From assembly GCF_018219815.1 (NCBI RefSeq), contig NZ_JADMKU010000003.1, forward strand, positions 124,001 through 188,000: a DNA stretch of 64,000 nucleotides, read 5' to 3'. Positions within the stretch are counted from its first letter, which is position 1; every line of letters begins with the position of its first letter. The DNA is from Thalassovita aquimarina. GTDB taxonomy: Bacteria > Pseudomonadota > Alphaproteobacteria > Rhodobacterales > Rhodobacteraceae. Both the position numbers and the translations under genes were made by a program. Shown piece after piece: positions 27,653-39,602 of the stretch. The notes beneath the pieces were generated by a model. It did no database searches and was not told the origin of the DNA. It saw only the letters and a program-made list of their open reading frames with translations.

Positions 27653-30147
27653 GCGACAACGACGGTAAAAAGACTTTGGGTGTACGTGGCGGGCCCCGTT
27701 CGGGCAACGTGAAGCAGAGCTTCAGCCACGGGCGGACCAAGAACGTCGTGGTGGAAACCAAGCGCAAGCGCGTCGTGGTTCCCAAACCCGGCGCTGCCAA
27801 GACGGGCACCGGCAAGGCCGGCAAGTCCATTGGCGATCCGTCCAAGCGCCCCGCCGGGATTTCCGATGCGGAAATGGAACGCCGCCTGAAGGCGTTGCAG
27901 GCGGCCAAGGCGCGCGAAGCGGAAGAAGCTGCGCAGCGCGAGGCCGATGAAAAGGCGCGCGAGGAAGAACGTCAGCGCCGCCGCGAGGAAGCCGAAGCCA
28001 AGGAGCGCGAAGAACGCGAGCGCGAAGAGGCGCTGAAGGCCAAGGCCGAGGAAGAGGCGCGCAAGAAGAAAGAGGCGGAAGACGCCGCCAAGCGCGCCGC
28101 CGCGGCCGCCGCCGCGCCACAGGCCACCGAACAGAAGGCCCCGGCACGGGCGCAGAAACCGGCACCGTCCGGTGGTGCCGCCGCGCCCGGCCGCAAGAAA
28201 GAACGCGAAGAGGATCGCAGCCGCAGCAAGGGCCGCGACGATGGTCGCCGCTCGGGCAAGCTGACGGTCAATCAGGCGCTTTCGGGTCGTGAAGGCGGAC
28301 GGACGAAATCGCTGGCAGCGATGAAGCGGAAACAGGAACGTGCCCGGCAGAAGGCAATGGGCCAGCCGGTTGAGCGCGAAAAGGTTGTCCGCGACGTTCG
28401 GGTGCCCGAAACGATCGTGGTGTCGGAACTGGCCAACCGGATGGCGGAACGCGTCGCCGACGTGGTCAAGTCGCTGATGAAGATGGGGATGATGGTCACT
28501 CAGAACCAACCCATTGACGCCGATACCGCCGAACTGATCGTCGAGGAATTCGGCCACCGCATCCAGCGGGTGTCGGATGCCGACGTCGAAGACGTGATCC
28601 AGCAGATCGAAGAAGATGAAGCCGATCTGAAGCCGCGTCCGCCGGTCATCACCATCATGGGCCACGTCGACCACGGCAAGACCTCGCTGCTGGACGCGAT
28701 CCGCAACGCCAAGGTTGTGTCCGGCGAAGCCGGCGGCATCACCCAGCATATCGGCGCCTACCAGGTGAAAACCGATAGCGGGTCGATTCTGACCTTCCTC
28801 GACACGCCGGGCCACGCGGCCTTTACCTCGATGCGGTCGCGCGGTGCGCAGGTCACCGATATCGTGGTTCTGGTCGTCGCCGCAGACGATTCTGTCATGC
28901 CGCAGACGATCGAGGCGATTAACCACGCCAAGGCCGCCGAAGTGCCGATGATCGTGGCGATCAACAAATGCGACAAACCGGCCGCCGACCCCAACAAGGT
29001 GCGCGCCGAACTGTTGCAGCACGAAGTGATCGTCGAAGAGATGTCGGGCGACGTGCAGGACGTGGAAGTGTCCGCCAAGACCGGTCAGGGCCTCGACGAA
29101 CTGCTGGAATCGATCGCGCTGCAGGCGGAAATCCTTGAACTGAAGGCCAATCCCGACCGCGCCGCCGAAGGCGCAGTGATCGAGGCGCAGCTGGATGTGG
29201 GCCGTGGTCCCGTCGCGACGGTTCTGGTCCAGAAGGGCACCCTGAAGCAGGGCGACATCTTCGTCGTCGGAGAACAATGGGGCCGGGTCCGGGCGCTGGT
29301 CGACGACAAGGGCGAGCGGATCGAAGAAGCCGGTCCGTCGGTTCCGGTCGAGGTTCTGGGCCTGAACGGCACGCCGGAAGCGGGCGACGTTCTGAACGTG
29401 GTGGATACCGAAGCCCAGGCACGCGAGATCGCGGAATACCGCGAAAGCGCCGCCAAGGAAAAACGTGCCGCCGCCGGCGCCGCTGCGACGCTGGAACAGC
29501 TGATGCAGAAGGCCAAGGAAGACGAAAACGTCAAGGAACTGCCCATCCTGGTGAAAGCCGATGTGCAGGGGTCGGCCGAAGCCATCGTTCAGGCGATGGA
29601 AAAGATCGGCAACGAGGAAGTCCGCGTGCGGGTCCTGCATTACGGCGTCGGTGCGATCACCGAAACCGATGTCGGCCTTGCCGAAGCCTCGGGTGCCCCG
29701 ATCATGGGCTTCAACGTACGGGCCAACGCATCGGCACGGAACTCGGCCAACCAGAAGGGCGTGGAAATCCGCTACTATTCGGTCATCTATGACCTTGTGG
29801 ACGATGTTAAAGCCGCCGCTTCGGGCCTGCTGTCCGCGGAAGTCCGCGAACATTTCATCGGCTATGCCGAGATCCGCGAAGTGTTCAAGGTGACGGGCGT
29901 CGGCAAGGTCGCCGGTTGTCTGGTCACCGAAGGCGTTGCCCGCCGTTCCGCCGGTGTGCGCCTGCTGCGCGACGACGTGGTGATCCACGAAGGCACGCTG
30001 AAGACGCTGAAGCGCTTCAAGGACGAGGTCAAGGAAGTCCAGTCCGGCCAGGAATGCGGCATGGCGTTCGAAAACTATGATGATATCCGCCCCGGCGACG
30101 TCATCGAGATCTTCGAGCGCGAGGAAGTCGAGCGTCGGCTCGACTGA
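27649..30147 (+). CDS. infB: Translation initiation factor IF-2
   Basis: An 832-aa IF-2. The first 230 residues are a highly charged Ala/Glu/Lys/Arg-rich coiled region, followed by an IF2_N motif, then the GTPase domain: G1 GHVDHGKT at 338-345, DTPGH (G3), NKCD (G4). Domains II, III and IV complete the protein to [13 protein letters not shown]. It brings fMet-tRNA to the 30S subunit. It starts by ATGA overlap with the preceding gene, and a perfect terminator follows 25 bases after the stop, so it is the last gene of the operon; rbfA and truB do not follow. Confidence 0.97.
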   Translation: MSDNDGKKTLGVRGGPRSGNVKQSFSHGRTKNVVVETKRKRVVVPKPGAAKTGTGKAGKSIGDPSKRPAGISDAEMERRLKALQAAKAREAEEAAQREADEKAREEERQRRREEAEAKEREEREREEALKAKAEEEARKKKEAEDAAKRAAAAAAAPQATEQKAPARAQKPAPSGGAAAPGRKKEREEDRSRSKGRDDGRRSGKLTVNQALSGREGGRTKSLAAMKRKQERARQKAMGQPVEREKVVRDVRVPETIVVSELANRMAERVADVVKSLMKMGMMVTQNQPIDADTAELIVEEFGHRIQRVSDADVEDVIQQIEEDEADLKPRPPVITIMGHVDHGKTSLLDAIRNAKVVSGEAGGITQHIGAYQVKTDSGSILTFLDTPGHAAFTSMRSRGAQVTDIVVLVVAADDSVMPQTIEAINHAKAAEVPMIVAINKCDKPAADPNKVRAELLQHEVIVEEMSGDVQDVEVSAKTGQGLDELLESIALQAEILELKANPDRAAEGAVIEAQLDVGRGPVATVLVQKGTLKQGDIFVVGEQWGRVRALVDDKGERIEEAGPSVPVEVLGLNGTPEAGDVLNVVDTEAQAREIAEYRESAAKEKRAAAGAAATLEQLMQKAKEDENVKELPILVKADVQGSAEAIVQAMEKIGNEEVRVRVLHYGVGAITETDVGLAEASGAPIMGFNVRANASARNSANQKGVEIRYYSVIYDLVDDVKAAASGLLSAEVREHFIGYAEIREVFKVTGVGKVAGCLVTEGVARRSAGVRLLRDDVVIHEGTLKTLKRFKDEVKEVQSGQECGMAFENYDDIRPGDVIEIFEREEVERRLD

Positions 30148-30172
30148 TCTGCGGCCCATCATAGGCAATAAG

Positions 30173-30203
30173 AAAGGGGAGAGCGAAAGCTCTCCCCTTT
30201 TTC
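30173..30203 (+). terminator. Strong rho-independent terminator after infB
   Basis: AAAGGGGAGAGC (30173-30184), GAAA tetraloop, GCTCTCCCCTTT (30189-30200), then T-rich sequence: a perfect 12-bp stem. The A-rich left arm also allows termination of the convergent small gene at 30223. Confidence 0.95.
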
Positions 30204-30222
30204 TGTTCCGGTATCATGTGCG

Positions 30223-30360
30223 TCAGGCGGCTTTGTTCGGCACCGGTTTCCCTGCGAATTCGCGATCGCCGACCCGGACGAGGATTTTCCCATCCGGAAG
30301 TTTCCGCACAAACGTCCCCTGAACGGAAATATAGTTCCCGATCACGATTGTACGCAGCAT
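30223..30360 (-). CDS. Small protein of unknown function (45 aa)
   Basis: A 45-codon reading frame between infB and mutT. It begins MLRTIVIGNY, contains a basic, beta-rich middle (VRKLPDGKILVRVGD) and ends PVPNKAA. GGGGAGA lies seven bases before the ATG on the minus strand. It is flanked by the infB terminator on its 3' side and an AT-rich, promoter-like region of about 155 bases on its 5' side. No signal peptide or membrane segment is present; the fold could be a small SH3-like barrel. I do not recognise a family. The clean start, ribosome binding site and terminator make it a likely real gene. Confidence 0.65.
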   Translation of the reverse strand: MLRTIVIGNYISVQGTFVRKLPDGKILVRVGDREFAGKPVPNKAA

Positions 30361-30515
30361 TGCTCGAGTCTCCCCAAGAGATTGGTTTGTTGAGATATTC
30401 AAAAGGTACAGGGTTTTGCCACAAATCCTATAAAAAAGTATGTGATTATCGAGTGACCTATATCAATTGGGAGCCTTGATCCCCGTTTCATCTGTCCGGG
30501 CGCGTCGGTTCCGGG

Positions 30516-30914
30516 TCAGAGCCAATCGCGCAGAATGGGGATCAGCGGAATGTCGGCGGGCGGCATCGGGTAATCGCGCAGATCCCTTGCATGCACCCAT
30601 TTCAGCGTCTGGCCTTCCTTCGGCTGCGGAATGCCCTGCCATTTGCGGCAGGCAAAGAGCGGCATTAACAGGTGGAAATCGTCATAGCTGTGGCTGGCAA
30701 AGGTCAGTGGCGCGAGGCAGCTGGCCCAGGTGTCGATGCCCAGTTCTTCCTGCAATTCGCGTATCAGCGCGTGTTCGGGGGTTTCGCCCGGTTCGACCTT
30801 TCCGCCGGGAAATTCCCACAGCCCGGCCATGGATTTGCCTTCCGGCCGCTGTGCAAGAAGCACGCGGCCGTCGGTATCGATCAGCGCAACGGCAGAGACC
30901 AGAACGGTTTTCAT
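30516..30914 (-). CDS. mutT: MutT-type (deoxy)nucleoside triphosphate pyrophosphohydrolase
   Basis: A 132-aa NUDIX protein with LLAQRPEGKSMAGLWEF preceding the box GGKVEPGETPEHA and RELQEELGI (about residues 37-59). The AQRP...MAGLWEFPGGK order is the MutT signature, so it probably removes 8-oxo-dGTP from the nucleotide pool. It starts 10 bases after the argJ stop on the same strand, and argJ follows the parvulin gene closely, so ppiC-argJ-mutT is a likely operon. Confidence 0.9.
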   Translation of the reverse strand: MKTVLVSAVALIDTDGRVLLAQRPEGKSMAGLWEFPGGKVEPGETPEHALIRELQEELGIDTWASCLAPLTFASHSYDDFHLLMPLFACRKWQGIPQPKEGQTLKWVHARDLRDYPMPPADIPLIPILRDWL

Positions 30915-30924
30915 CGCGCCCGCC

Positions 30925-32169
30925 TCAGGACCGGTAATCGGCGTTGATCGAGATGTAGCCGTGGGTCAGGTCGCAGGACCAAACCGTGGCCGTGCCATTG
31001 TCGAGGCCGAGATCGACTCGAATGACAATCTCGTCCCTCTTCATGTACGCGGCGCCGGCTTCCTCGGTGTAGGACGGGGCGACCCAGCCATTTTCAGCCA
31101 CGAGAATATCGCCGAACCAGATGGTTAGCCGGTCACGCTCGGCACGCTCTCCCGCCTTGCCGACGGCCATGACGATACGACCCCAGTTCGGATCTTCGCC
31201 GGCCACGGCGGTTTTCACCAGCGGCGAATTGGCGATGGCCATGGCAACACGATGCGCGGGGCCATTGGCATTTGCGCCGGTGACCTGCACCTCGATCAGC
31301 TTGGTCGCGCCTTCGCCGTCGCGGGCGATCTGGATCGCGAGATCCTTCATCACCGCATGCAGCGCATCTCGGAAGACCCGTACGCGCGGATCGGCGAAAT
31401 CGGTGATCGGCTCCATATCGGCCTTGCCGGTGGCGGCAACCAGAACCGTGTCCGAGGTCGATGTATCCCCATCCACCGTCACGCAGTTGAAGGTCGAGGC
31501 ATTGTCGAGCCAGAGGCATTGCTGCAGCACCTCGCGTGAAATCGCGGTGTCGGTGAAGATATAGCAGAGCATGGTCGCCATATCGGGGGCGATCATGCCG
31601 GAGCCCTTGGCAAAGCCCGCGATCTTGACTTCGACCCCGTCGAGCGTGGCGGTTTCGGTGGCGCCTTTCGGGAAGGTGTCGGTGGTCATGATCGCGCGGG
31701 CTGCATCGGCCATATTGCCCGCGTCCTGGTTTTCGACCAGTTCTGCCACCTTGGCGGTGATCCGGTCATGCGGCAGCCGTTCGCCGATCACTCCGGTGGA
31801 GCTGGTGAAGACACGCTCGGCCGGCAGGCCCGTGGCCTCGGCCACCGCGGCGCAGATCGCCGCGACCGATCCTTCACCGGCGCTGCCGGTGAAGGCATTG
31901 GAGTTGCCGGAATTGACGATGATCGCCGCCCCCGCATCGCTGTCGCTGCCGATCTTGTCCTGGCAATCCAGCACATTGGCCGACCGGGTGGACGAACGCG
32001 TGAACACGCCGGTCATGGTGGTGCCGGGCGCCAGCAGCGCCAGCATCACGTCGGTGCGACCTTTGTATTTCACCCCGGCCTGGGCGGTGGCGAAGGTGAC
32101 GCCTTCGATCACCGGCAGATCGGGGAAGCTTTCCGGCGCAAGCGGCGAAACGGGGATGTTTCCGGCCAT
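30925..32169 (-). CDS. argJ: Bifunctional glutamate N-acetyltransferase / amino-acid acetyltransferase
   Basis: A 414-aa ArgJ. The self-cleavage site is visible as DMATMLCYIF, with nucleophile Thr199 giving the N-terminal residue of the beta chain. NSGNSNAFTG (about 86-95) and the C-terminal GYISINADYRS are family motifs. It recycles acetyl groups from N-acetylornithine to glutamate in arginine synthesis, and may also use acetyl-CoA. It lies three bases after the parvulin gene and ten bases before mutT. Confidence 0.96.
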   Translation of the reverse strand: MAGNIPVSPLAPESFPDLPVIEGVTFATAQAGVKYKGRTDVMLALLAPGTTMTGVFTRSSTRSANVLDCQDKIGSDSDAGAAIIVNSGNSNAFTGSAGEGSVAAICAAVAEATGLPAERVFTSSTGVIGERLPHDRITAKVAELVENQDAGNMADAARAIMTTDTFPKGATETATLDGVEVKIAGFAKGSGMIAPDMATMLCYIFTDTAISREVLQQCLWLDNASTFNCVTVDGDTSTSDTVLVAATGKADMEPITDFADPRVRVFRDALHAVMKDLAIQIARDGEGATKLIEVQVTGANANGPAHRVAMAIANSPLVKTAVAGEDPNWGRIVMAVGKAGERAERDRLTIWFGDILVAENGWVAPSYTEEAGAAYMKRDEIVIRVDLGLDNGTATVWSCDLTHGYISINADYRS

Positions 32170-32172
32170 CGA

Positions 32173-33024
32173 TCAGTCCTCGAAAATCGTGCTATCGTTC
32201 AGGATGGCGGGATCAAGTGCATCGGCGGCGGCGCGGTCGATTTCGGCCTTTCCGGTCAGATCCTCCAGCAGGGCGCTGATGGTTTTTTCCTGCAACGTGT
32301 TGACCAGTTCACCGCGCACTTCCTCCAGTGCCGGGGCTGGCTGCATGCGAGTTTCGTTCAGCTTGATCACGTGCCAGCCGAACTGGGTCTGAACCGGATC
32401 GGAAACCTGCCCCGGTTCCATTGCGACCACTGCGTCTTCGAACGGCTTGACCATCATGCCCGGCCCGAACCAGCCCAGATCACCGCCATTGGGACCCGAG
32501 GGGCCGGTGGAGTTGGCCTTGGCCAGTTCGGCGAAATCGCCGCCGCCGCGGGCTTCTTCGGACAGTTTCTTCGCCTCTTCCTCGGTTTCAACGAGGATAT
32601 GCGCCGCCTTGTATTCCGGGGTCGGTTCGGCGTTGGCAAAGCTGGCATCGTATTCGGCCTGCAGCGCTTCGTCGGTGATCGCGTTTTCCAGCGCCGCCTC
32701 GATGGCGAGGTTGGCCAGCGCGCTACGACGCTGGTTTTCCAGCGTGTACTGCGTTGCCAGCGGCATGCTGCCCTGAAGCGTCTGTTCGAGCAGGGTTTGC
32801 TGGATCACCTGATCGAGGAGGCCGGGATAGAGCACTTCCACGGGAAACTGCTGGTATTGCGCCGGCAGCGACTGACGGGTCTGCAGCAGGTGGCCCAGGG
32901 TGATTTCGGTCCCGTTCACCGTCGCGATGACGGTGTCCGCCTTCGGTGCGTCTTCGGCCATCGCGGGCAGCGCGAGTCCGACGGAAAGGGCCGCGGCTGA
33001 CAGGAAAGTGAGGCGTTTTGACAT
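32173..33024 (-). CDS. Periplasmic parvulin-type peptidyl-prolyl isomerase
   Basis: A 283-aa protein with a signal peptide (residues 1-23, ending AMA), an N-terminal helical chaperone region, and a parvulin (PpiC) domain (about 128-225: EYKAAHILVETEEEA, GGDLGWFG, FGWHVIKL). It helps fold exported proteins. The start is the ATG at 33022-33024; the frame is open far upstream through the antisense of secA, but that is meaningless. It is divergent from secA, a sensible pairing for export and periplasmic folding, and leads the ppiC-argJ-mutT operon. Confidence 0.92.
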   Translation of the reverse strand: MSKRLTFLSAAALSVGLALPAMAEDAPKADTVIATVNGTEITLGHLLQTRQSLPAQYQQFPVEVLYPGLLDQVIQQTLLEQTLQGSMPLATQYTLENQRRSALANLAIEAALENAITDEALQAEYDASFANAEPTPEYKAAHILVETEEEAKKLSEEARGGGDFAELAKANSTGPSGPNGGDLGWFGPGMMVKPFEDAVVAMEPGQVSDPVQTQFGWHVIKLNETRMQPAPALEEVRGELVNTLQEKTISALLEDLTGKAEIDRAAADALDPAILNDSTIFED

Positions 33025-33201
33025 GAGCTGGGTCCTTTGAAGGCGCGCTTCGGGCGCGTGACGTTGACACTGCACCAGCCGCCCCTTACATCGCCATAAG
33101 GCATTTGGACCGCTGGACTTCGCGCCTGTTTTATTCGGTGCGCTCGGGGGCGGCAAGCAAATGCCACGCACGATATCGTCAACGACCAGATCGGATAGAA
33201 C

Positions 33202-35901
<2,700 letters not shown>

Positions 35902-36014
35902 TCTGCGCTTGATCCGGAACGGGCGCGGGTCAGAAAGACTCCGCGCCCCTGCCATATGGATGCCCTTTTTCGAGTGTTTGATTAAAACTAATCAGACCCG
36001 TTCTGGAGGCAGCA

Positions 36015-37055
36015 ATGGCAATTCCGAATCGTATCTTGATGGGCGCCGCATCCGTCTCTGCCGCTTTGGCGATCGGATTCGTGATGCAATACGGGCCGCA
36101 ACCGCAGTACCAGCCCGCCGAGGTCGCCGTTTCGGTCCTGCCACAGGCTGAAGCGCCAAAACCGGAGCAGGAGCCTGCGCGCGTTGCTTCCGCCACCGCT
36201 GCAACGGACCGCATCGATCTGGACGCGATCGCCCTGACGGTCGCTGCTCCGATCGAGGAAGCGGCGCCAGCGATCCTGCCGGATCAGGAAGGCACGGTCG
36301 TCTATGCGGCGGCCACGCCGCAGCTCGATATTTCCCCGGTCGAGGAAACCCCGGTACTGGATCAGCCAGCGGCCTCCTGCGATCCGGACATGACCGCCCG
36401 GTCTATGCCCGCGGCCATGGTCGAACTGTCGGTCGAAGCGCCCTGCCTGCCGCAGCAGCGCGTCACCATCCATCATAACGGAATGATGTTTTCCGCGATG
36501 ACCGATGCCGACGGAAAGCTGACCGTGCAGGTGCCCGCGCTGGCGCAATCGTCTGTTTTCATCGCCGATTTCGGCAATGACATGGGCGCGGTGGCCCATA
36601 GCGTCGTGCCCGATCTGGCCGGTTTCGATCGCGCGGTTCTGCAATGGCAGGGCGATGCGGGGCTGCATCTGCACGCGATGGAGTTCGGCGCGGGTTTCGG
36701 GCAGGACGGACATGTCTGGGCGGAACAGCCCGGAACGGTCGAACTGGCGCTTGCGGGGCAGGGTGGGTTTTTCACCCGTCTGGGTGACGCCGATCTGCAA
36801 GACGGCCACCACGCCGAAATTTACACTTTCCCTTCCGGGCAGGCGGCGCGCGTGGGCGACATCGCGCTCAGCGCCGATGTCGAGGTGACAAACGGCAATT
36901 GCCAGAAGGACCTGAATGCCGAGGCACTGCAGCTCAGCCGGGGTGGCGCATTGGCGGCGCGCGAACTTGTGCTTTCCATGCCGCAATGCGACACGGTGGG
37001 TGATTTTCTGGTGTTGAAAAACCTTCTGCAAGACCTGAAAATCGCCGCGAACTGA
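36015..37055 (+). CDS. Secreted or membrane-anchored protein of unknown function
   Basis: A 346-aa protein with one N-terminal hydrophobic segment (about residues 8-26), then a Pro/Ala/Glu-rich linker (about 30-120), then a beta-rich globular region with two cysteine pairs (for example CDP near 122, CLPQQ near 139, CQKD and CDT near the C-terminus), consistent with periplasmic disulphides. No enzymatic motif is seen. It ends 23 bases before the PstS-like/OmpA gene and is likely cotranscribed with it, so both may work at the cell envelope. I do not recognise the family; automatic annotation may call it a translocase only because of secA next door. Confidence 0.8.
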   Translation: MAIPNRILMGAASVSAALAIGFVMQYGPQPQYQPAEVAVSVLPQAEAPKPEQEPARVASATAATDRIDLDAIALTVAAPIEEAAPAILPDQEGTVVYAAATPQLDISPVEETPVLDQPAASCDPDMTARSMPAAMVELSVEAPCLPQQRVTIHHNGMMFSAMTDADGKLTVQVPALAQSSVFIADFGNDMGAVAHSVVPDLAGFDRAVLQWQGDAGLHLHAMEFGAGFGQDGHVWAEQPGTVELALAGQGGFFTRLGDADLQDGHHAEIYTFPSGQAARVGDIALSADVEVTNGNCQKDLNAEALQLSRGGALAARELVLSMPQCDTVGDFLVLKNLLQDLKIAAN

Positions 37056-37078
37056 AAACGACGATCCGGGGTGGGTGC

Positions 37079-38638
37079 ATGGCAATGCGATGTGCGGCGG
37101 TTCTCGCCGCACTTTTTCTTTTGGTAACGGCGCCGCTGGCCCGGGCGCAGGATGTCACCCTGATGTCGCGCGACGGGTCGGTTGAAATTTCCGGCACGTT
37201 GCTGGGATTTGACGGCGAATTCTACCGTGTCCACACCATCTATGGCGAATTGACCGTGGACGGGTCCGGCGTCAGTTGCGACGGCCCGGGCTGTCCCAAC
37301 CTGACCGATTACGTCGCCGAGCTGACGATTTCCGGCGCCGGTTCGATGGGACGGGTGTTACTGCCGGCGCTGATCGAGGTTTTCGCGCAGAAATCCGGCC
37401 ACGAGGTGACCCGGACCGGCATGGATGACGACCGTACCCAGTTCACCCTGACCGAGGCGGAGGGTGGCAAGGTCGCAGGCCGGTTCACCATCCGGCTGAC
37501 CAACAGCGACGAAGGATTTGCCGATCTTCTGGCCGACGAGGCCGATATCGTCATGTCGCTGCGCGAGGTCCGCCCGGCCGAGGCGAAGCTGGCGCAGGAG
37601 GCGGGACTGGGCGACATGACCGGCCGCGGGCGCAGCAGGGTTCTGGCGCTCGATGCGCTGGTGCCGATCGTGGCGCCGGGCAACCCGCTGCGCCTGATCG
37701 GCACGCCGGACCTGGCCCGCGTGGTGGCGGGCGAAATCGACAACTGGGCCGAACTGGGCGGCCCCGACGCGCCGATCACCGTGCATATGCGCGACAGCCG
37801 ATCCGGCATCTGGCAGGCGGTCGAGGACCGGTTGCTGGCCCCGGTCGGCAAGTCCCTGGCCGCGACGGCCATACGGCATGACAGCGACCCTGAACTGGCG
37901 CGGGCGGTGGAACGCGACCCGTTCGGGATCGGTCTGGCCAGCGTGACAGAGATCGGTAATGCCCAGCAACTGGCGCTGAGCGGTGAGTGCGGGTTCGCCC
38001 TTGCCGCCAGCCGCAAGACGATCAAGACCGAGGATTACCCGCTGACGGCACCGATGTTCCTGTACCTGCCGGCACGGCGGCTGCCGAAGCTGGCGCGCGA
38101 TTTCCTGACTTTCACCCGTTCGACGGCGGCGCAGACCGTGATCCGCCGCGCCGGGTTCACCGATCAGCAGCCCGAGGAGATCGATATCGACAGCCAGGGC
38201 AACCGTTTCGCCAACGCGATCGCCCGGGCCGGAAACGAAGTCGGGCTTACCGAGCTGCAGCGGCTGGTGTCGGTTCTGTCGGGCCGCAAGCGGCTGACCA
38301 CATCGTTCCGGTTCGAAGCGGGGGCGGCGCGGCTTGACGCGCAATCGCGTTCGAACGTCGAGCAACTGGCCCACGCGCTGGAGGCCGGAGCTTATGACGG
38401 CCGTGCATTGCTGTTCGTGGGATTCAGCGATGGCGATGGGCCGGCGCAGACCAACAAGGCGATCGCGCTGCGCCGCGCCAAGGTGGTTCTGGCGGCGCTG
38501 AAGCAGGCGGCGGAAACGGCGAATTTCGATCGGCTGGAGATGCAGGTGGAAGGGTTTGGCGAAGCCCTGCCGATGGCCTGCGACGACAGCGCGTGGGGCC
38601 GCCGCGTCAACCGCCGCGTCGAGGTCTGGCTGCGCTGA
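37079..38638 (+). CDS. PstS-like substrate-binding domain fused to an OmpA-family peptidoglycan-binding domain
   Basis: A 519-aa protein: signal peptide (1-23, ARAQ), a short beta-rich module (about 24-80, with two Cys), a phosphate-type periplasmic binding domain (about 84-370; GAGSMGR near the N-terminus resembles the anion-binding loop of PstS), and an OmpA C-terminal domain (about 400-518; TSFRFEAG, FVGFSDGDG, NKAIALRRAK, RRVEVWL). The OmpA domain would anchor the sensor or binding domain to peptidoglycan. NCBI-style annotation for such proteins is phosphate ABC transporter substrate-binding/OmpA family. No Pst permease is nearby. The ligand is not proven. Confidence 0.85.
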   Translation: MAMRCAAVLAALFLLVTAPLARAQDVTLMSRDGSVEISGTLLGFDGEFYRVHTIYGELTVDGSGVSCDGPGCPNLTDYVAELTISGAGSMGRVLLPALIEVFAQKSGHEVTRTGMDDDRTQFTLTEAEGGKVAGRFTIRLTNSDEGFADLLADEADIVMSLREVRPAEAKLAQEAGLGDMTGRGRSRVLALDALVPIVAPGNPLRLIGTPDLARVVAGEIDNWAELGGPDAPITVHMRDSRSGIWQAVEDRLLAPVGKSLAATAIRHDSDPELARAVERDPFGIGLASVTEIGNAQQLALSGECGFALAASRKTIKTEDYPLTAPMFLYLPARRLPKLARDFLTFTRSTAAQTVIRRAGFTDQQPEEIDIDSQGNRFANAIARAGNEVGLTELQRLVSVLSGRKRLTTSFRFEAGAARLDAQSRSNVEQLAHALEAGAYDGRALLFVGFSDGDGPAQTNKAIALRRAKVVLAALKQAAETANFDRLEMQVEGFGEALPMACDDSAWGRRVNRRVEVWLR

Positions 38639-38652
38639 GCGCGTACCCGGCC

Positions 38653-39414
38653 TCACAGCAACCCTTCAGACCGGAAGCTGAGTTCGCGTGATTTGCCGAT
38701 GATCAGGTGATCGTGCAGCGTCAGGCCAAGCGCCGACGCCGCCGATTCCACCTGCTGCGTCATGGCGATATCGGATTGCGACGGGGTGGGATCGCCCGAG
38801 GGGTGATTATGTACCAGGATCAGCGCGCTGGCATTCAGCTCCAACGCCCGTTTCACCACTTCGCGGGGATAGACCGGAACGTGATCGACGGTGCCCCGCG
38901 CCTGTTCCTCGTCCGCGATCAGGACGTTTTTCCGGTCAAGGTAGAGCACCCGGAACTGTTCGGTGTCGCGATGCGCCATGGCGGTGTGGCAGTAATCCAC
39001 CAACGCGTCCCAGCTGCTGACCACATGGCGTCGCAGCACCCGCGCGCGGGCCAGCCGGTGCGCCGCGGCCTCGACGATTTTCAGCTCGGTGATGACGGCG
39101 GGGCCGACGCCTTCGACCTCGCACAGTCGCGGGATCGGGGCCGACAGCACCCGGTTGAAATCGCCGAACCGGTCGAGTAGCCGCCGGGCCAGCGGTTTCA
39201 CGTCCTGGCGCGGAATGGCGCGGAACAGCACCAGTTCCAGCATCTCGTAATCGGGCATCGCACCCGCACCACCCTGCAGGAAGCGGGCGCGCAAGCGTTT
39301 GCGGTGATCCTTGATATAGGAAGGCAGCTTGCCGGCGGCGACCGGACGCTGAGGCGCTTCGTCCGCTGCGAAGAGCGGCAGGGTCTTTTCGGCGAAGGCG
39401 CGGCGCTTGGGCAT
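38653..39414 (-). CDS. radC: RadC-family JAB-domain protein
   Basis: A 253-aa RadC: an N-terminal helix-hairpin-helix-like region (about 35-110) and a C-terminal JAB1/MPN-type domain with the metal motif HNHPSGDPTPSQSD (about 203-216). Despite the name, a role in DNA repair is not established; the domain is related to deubiquitinase-type metalloproteases. It is convergent with the PstS-OmpA gene (14 bases between stops) and lies downstream of dnaJ on the same strand, separated by a terminator and a palindromic intergenic repeat. Confidence 0.92.
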   Translation of the reverse strand: MPKRRAFAEKTLPLFAADEAPQRPVAAGKLPSYIKDHRKRLRARFLQGGAGAMPDYEMLELVLFRAIPRQDVKPLARRLLDRFGDFNRVLSAPIPRLCEVEGVGPAVITELKIVEAAAHRLARARVLRRHVVSSWDALVDYCHTAMAHRDTEQFRVLYLDRKNVLIADEEQARGTVDHVPVYPREVVKRALELNASALILVHNHPSGDPTPSQSDIAMTQQVESAASALGLTLHDHLIIGKSRELSFRSEGLL

Positions 39415-39463
39415 GCCGCGAAGGGTGCCCGAGATTGGTTATCGAAGGGTTAAATGGGACAGG

Positions 39464-39543
39464 GAGGGGCGCTGCCCCTCTCCGTTGAAAATCCGCCGGA
39501 TCTTCAACGCATTCACCCCGGGATATTTTCGAAAAGCAGAAGG
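39464..39543. repeat. Rhodobacterales-type intergenic palindromic repeat
   Basis: GAGGGGC (39464-39470), GCT, GCCCCTC (39474-39480), followed by a CCCCGGGATATTTTCGAAAA-type tail and AGCAGAAG. The order of a GC palindrome then a CCCCGGGATATTTT tail is one I recognise from intergenic sequences of this order. Only one copy is present in the window. Confidence 0.4.
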
Positions 39544-39548
39544 AATGT

Positions 39549-39581
39549 GAAAAAGGGGAGCACGGCGGCCCCCCTTTTTCG
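39549..39581 (-). terminator. Terminator after dnaJ
   Basis: GAAAAAGGGG (39549-39558) and CCCCTTTTTC (39571-39580) form a 10-bp stem with a 12-base loop. The A-run on the plus strand gives the T-tract for the minus-strand dnaKJ transcript. Confidence 0.85.
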
Positions 39582-39602
39582 GATTTCTGCGATGTGGCGG
39601 GT

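Noticed and set aside
27505-30168. Long minus-strand frames opposite infB (887 codons) and nusA (629 codons)
   Set aside because: They have low-complexity His/Arg/Asp-rich translations typical of antisense frames in high-GC DNA, and the plus-strand genes are certain.
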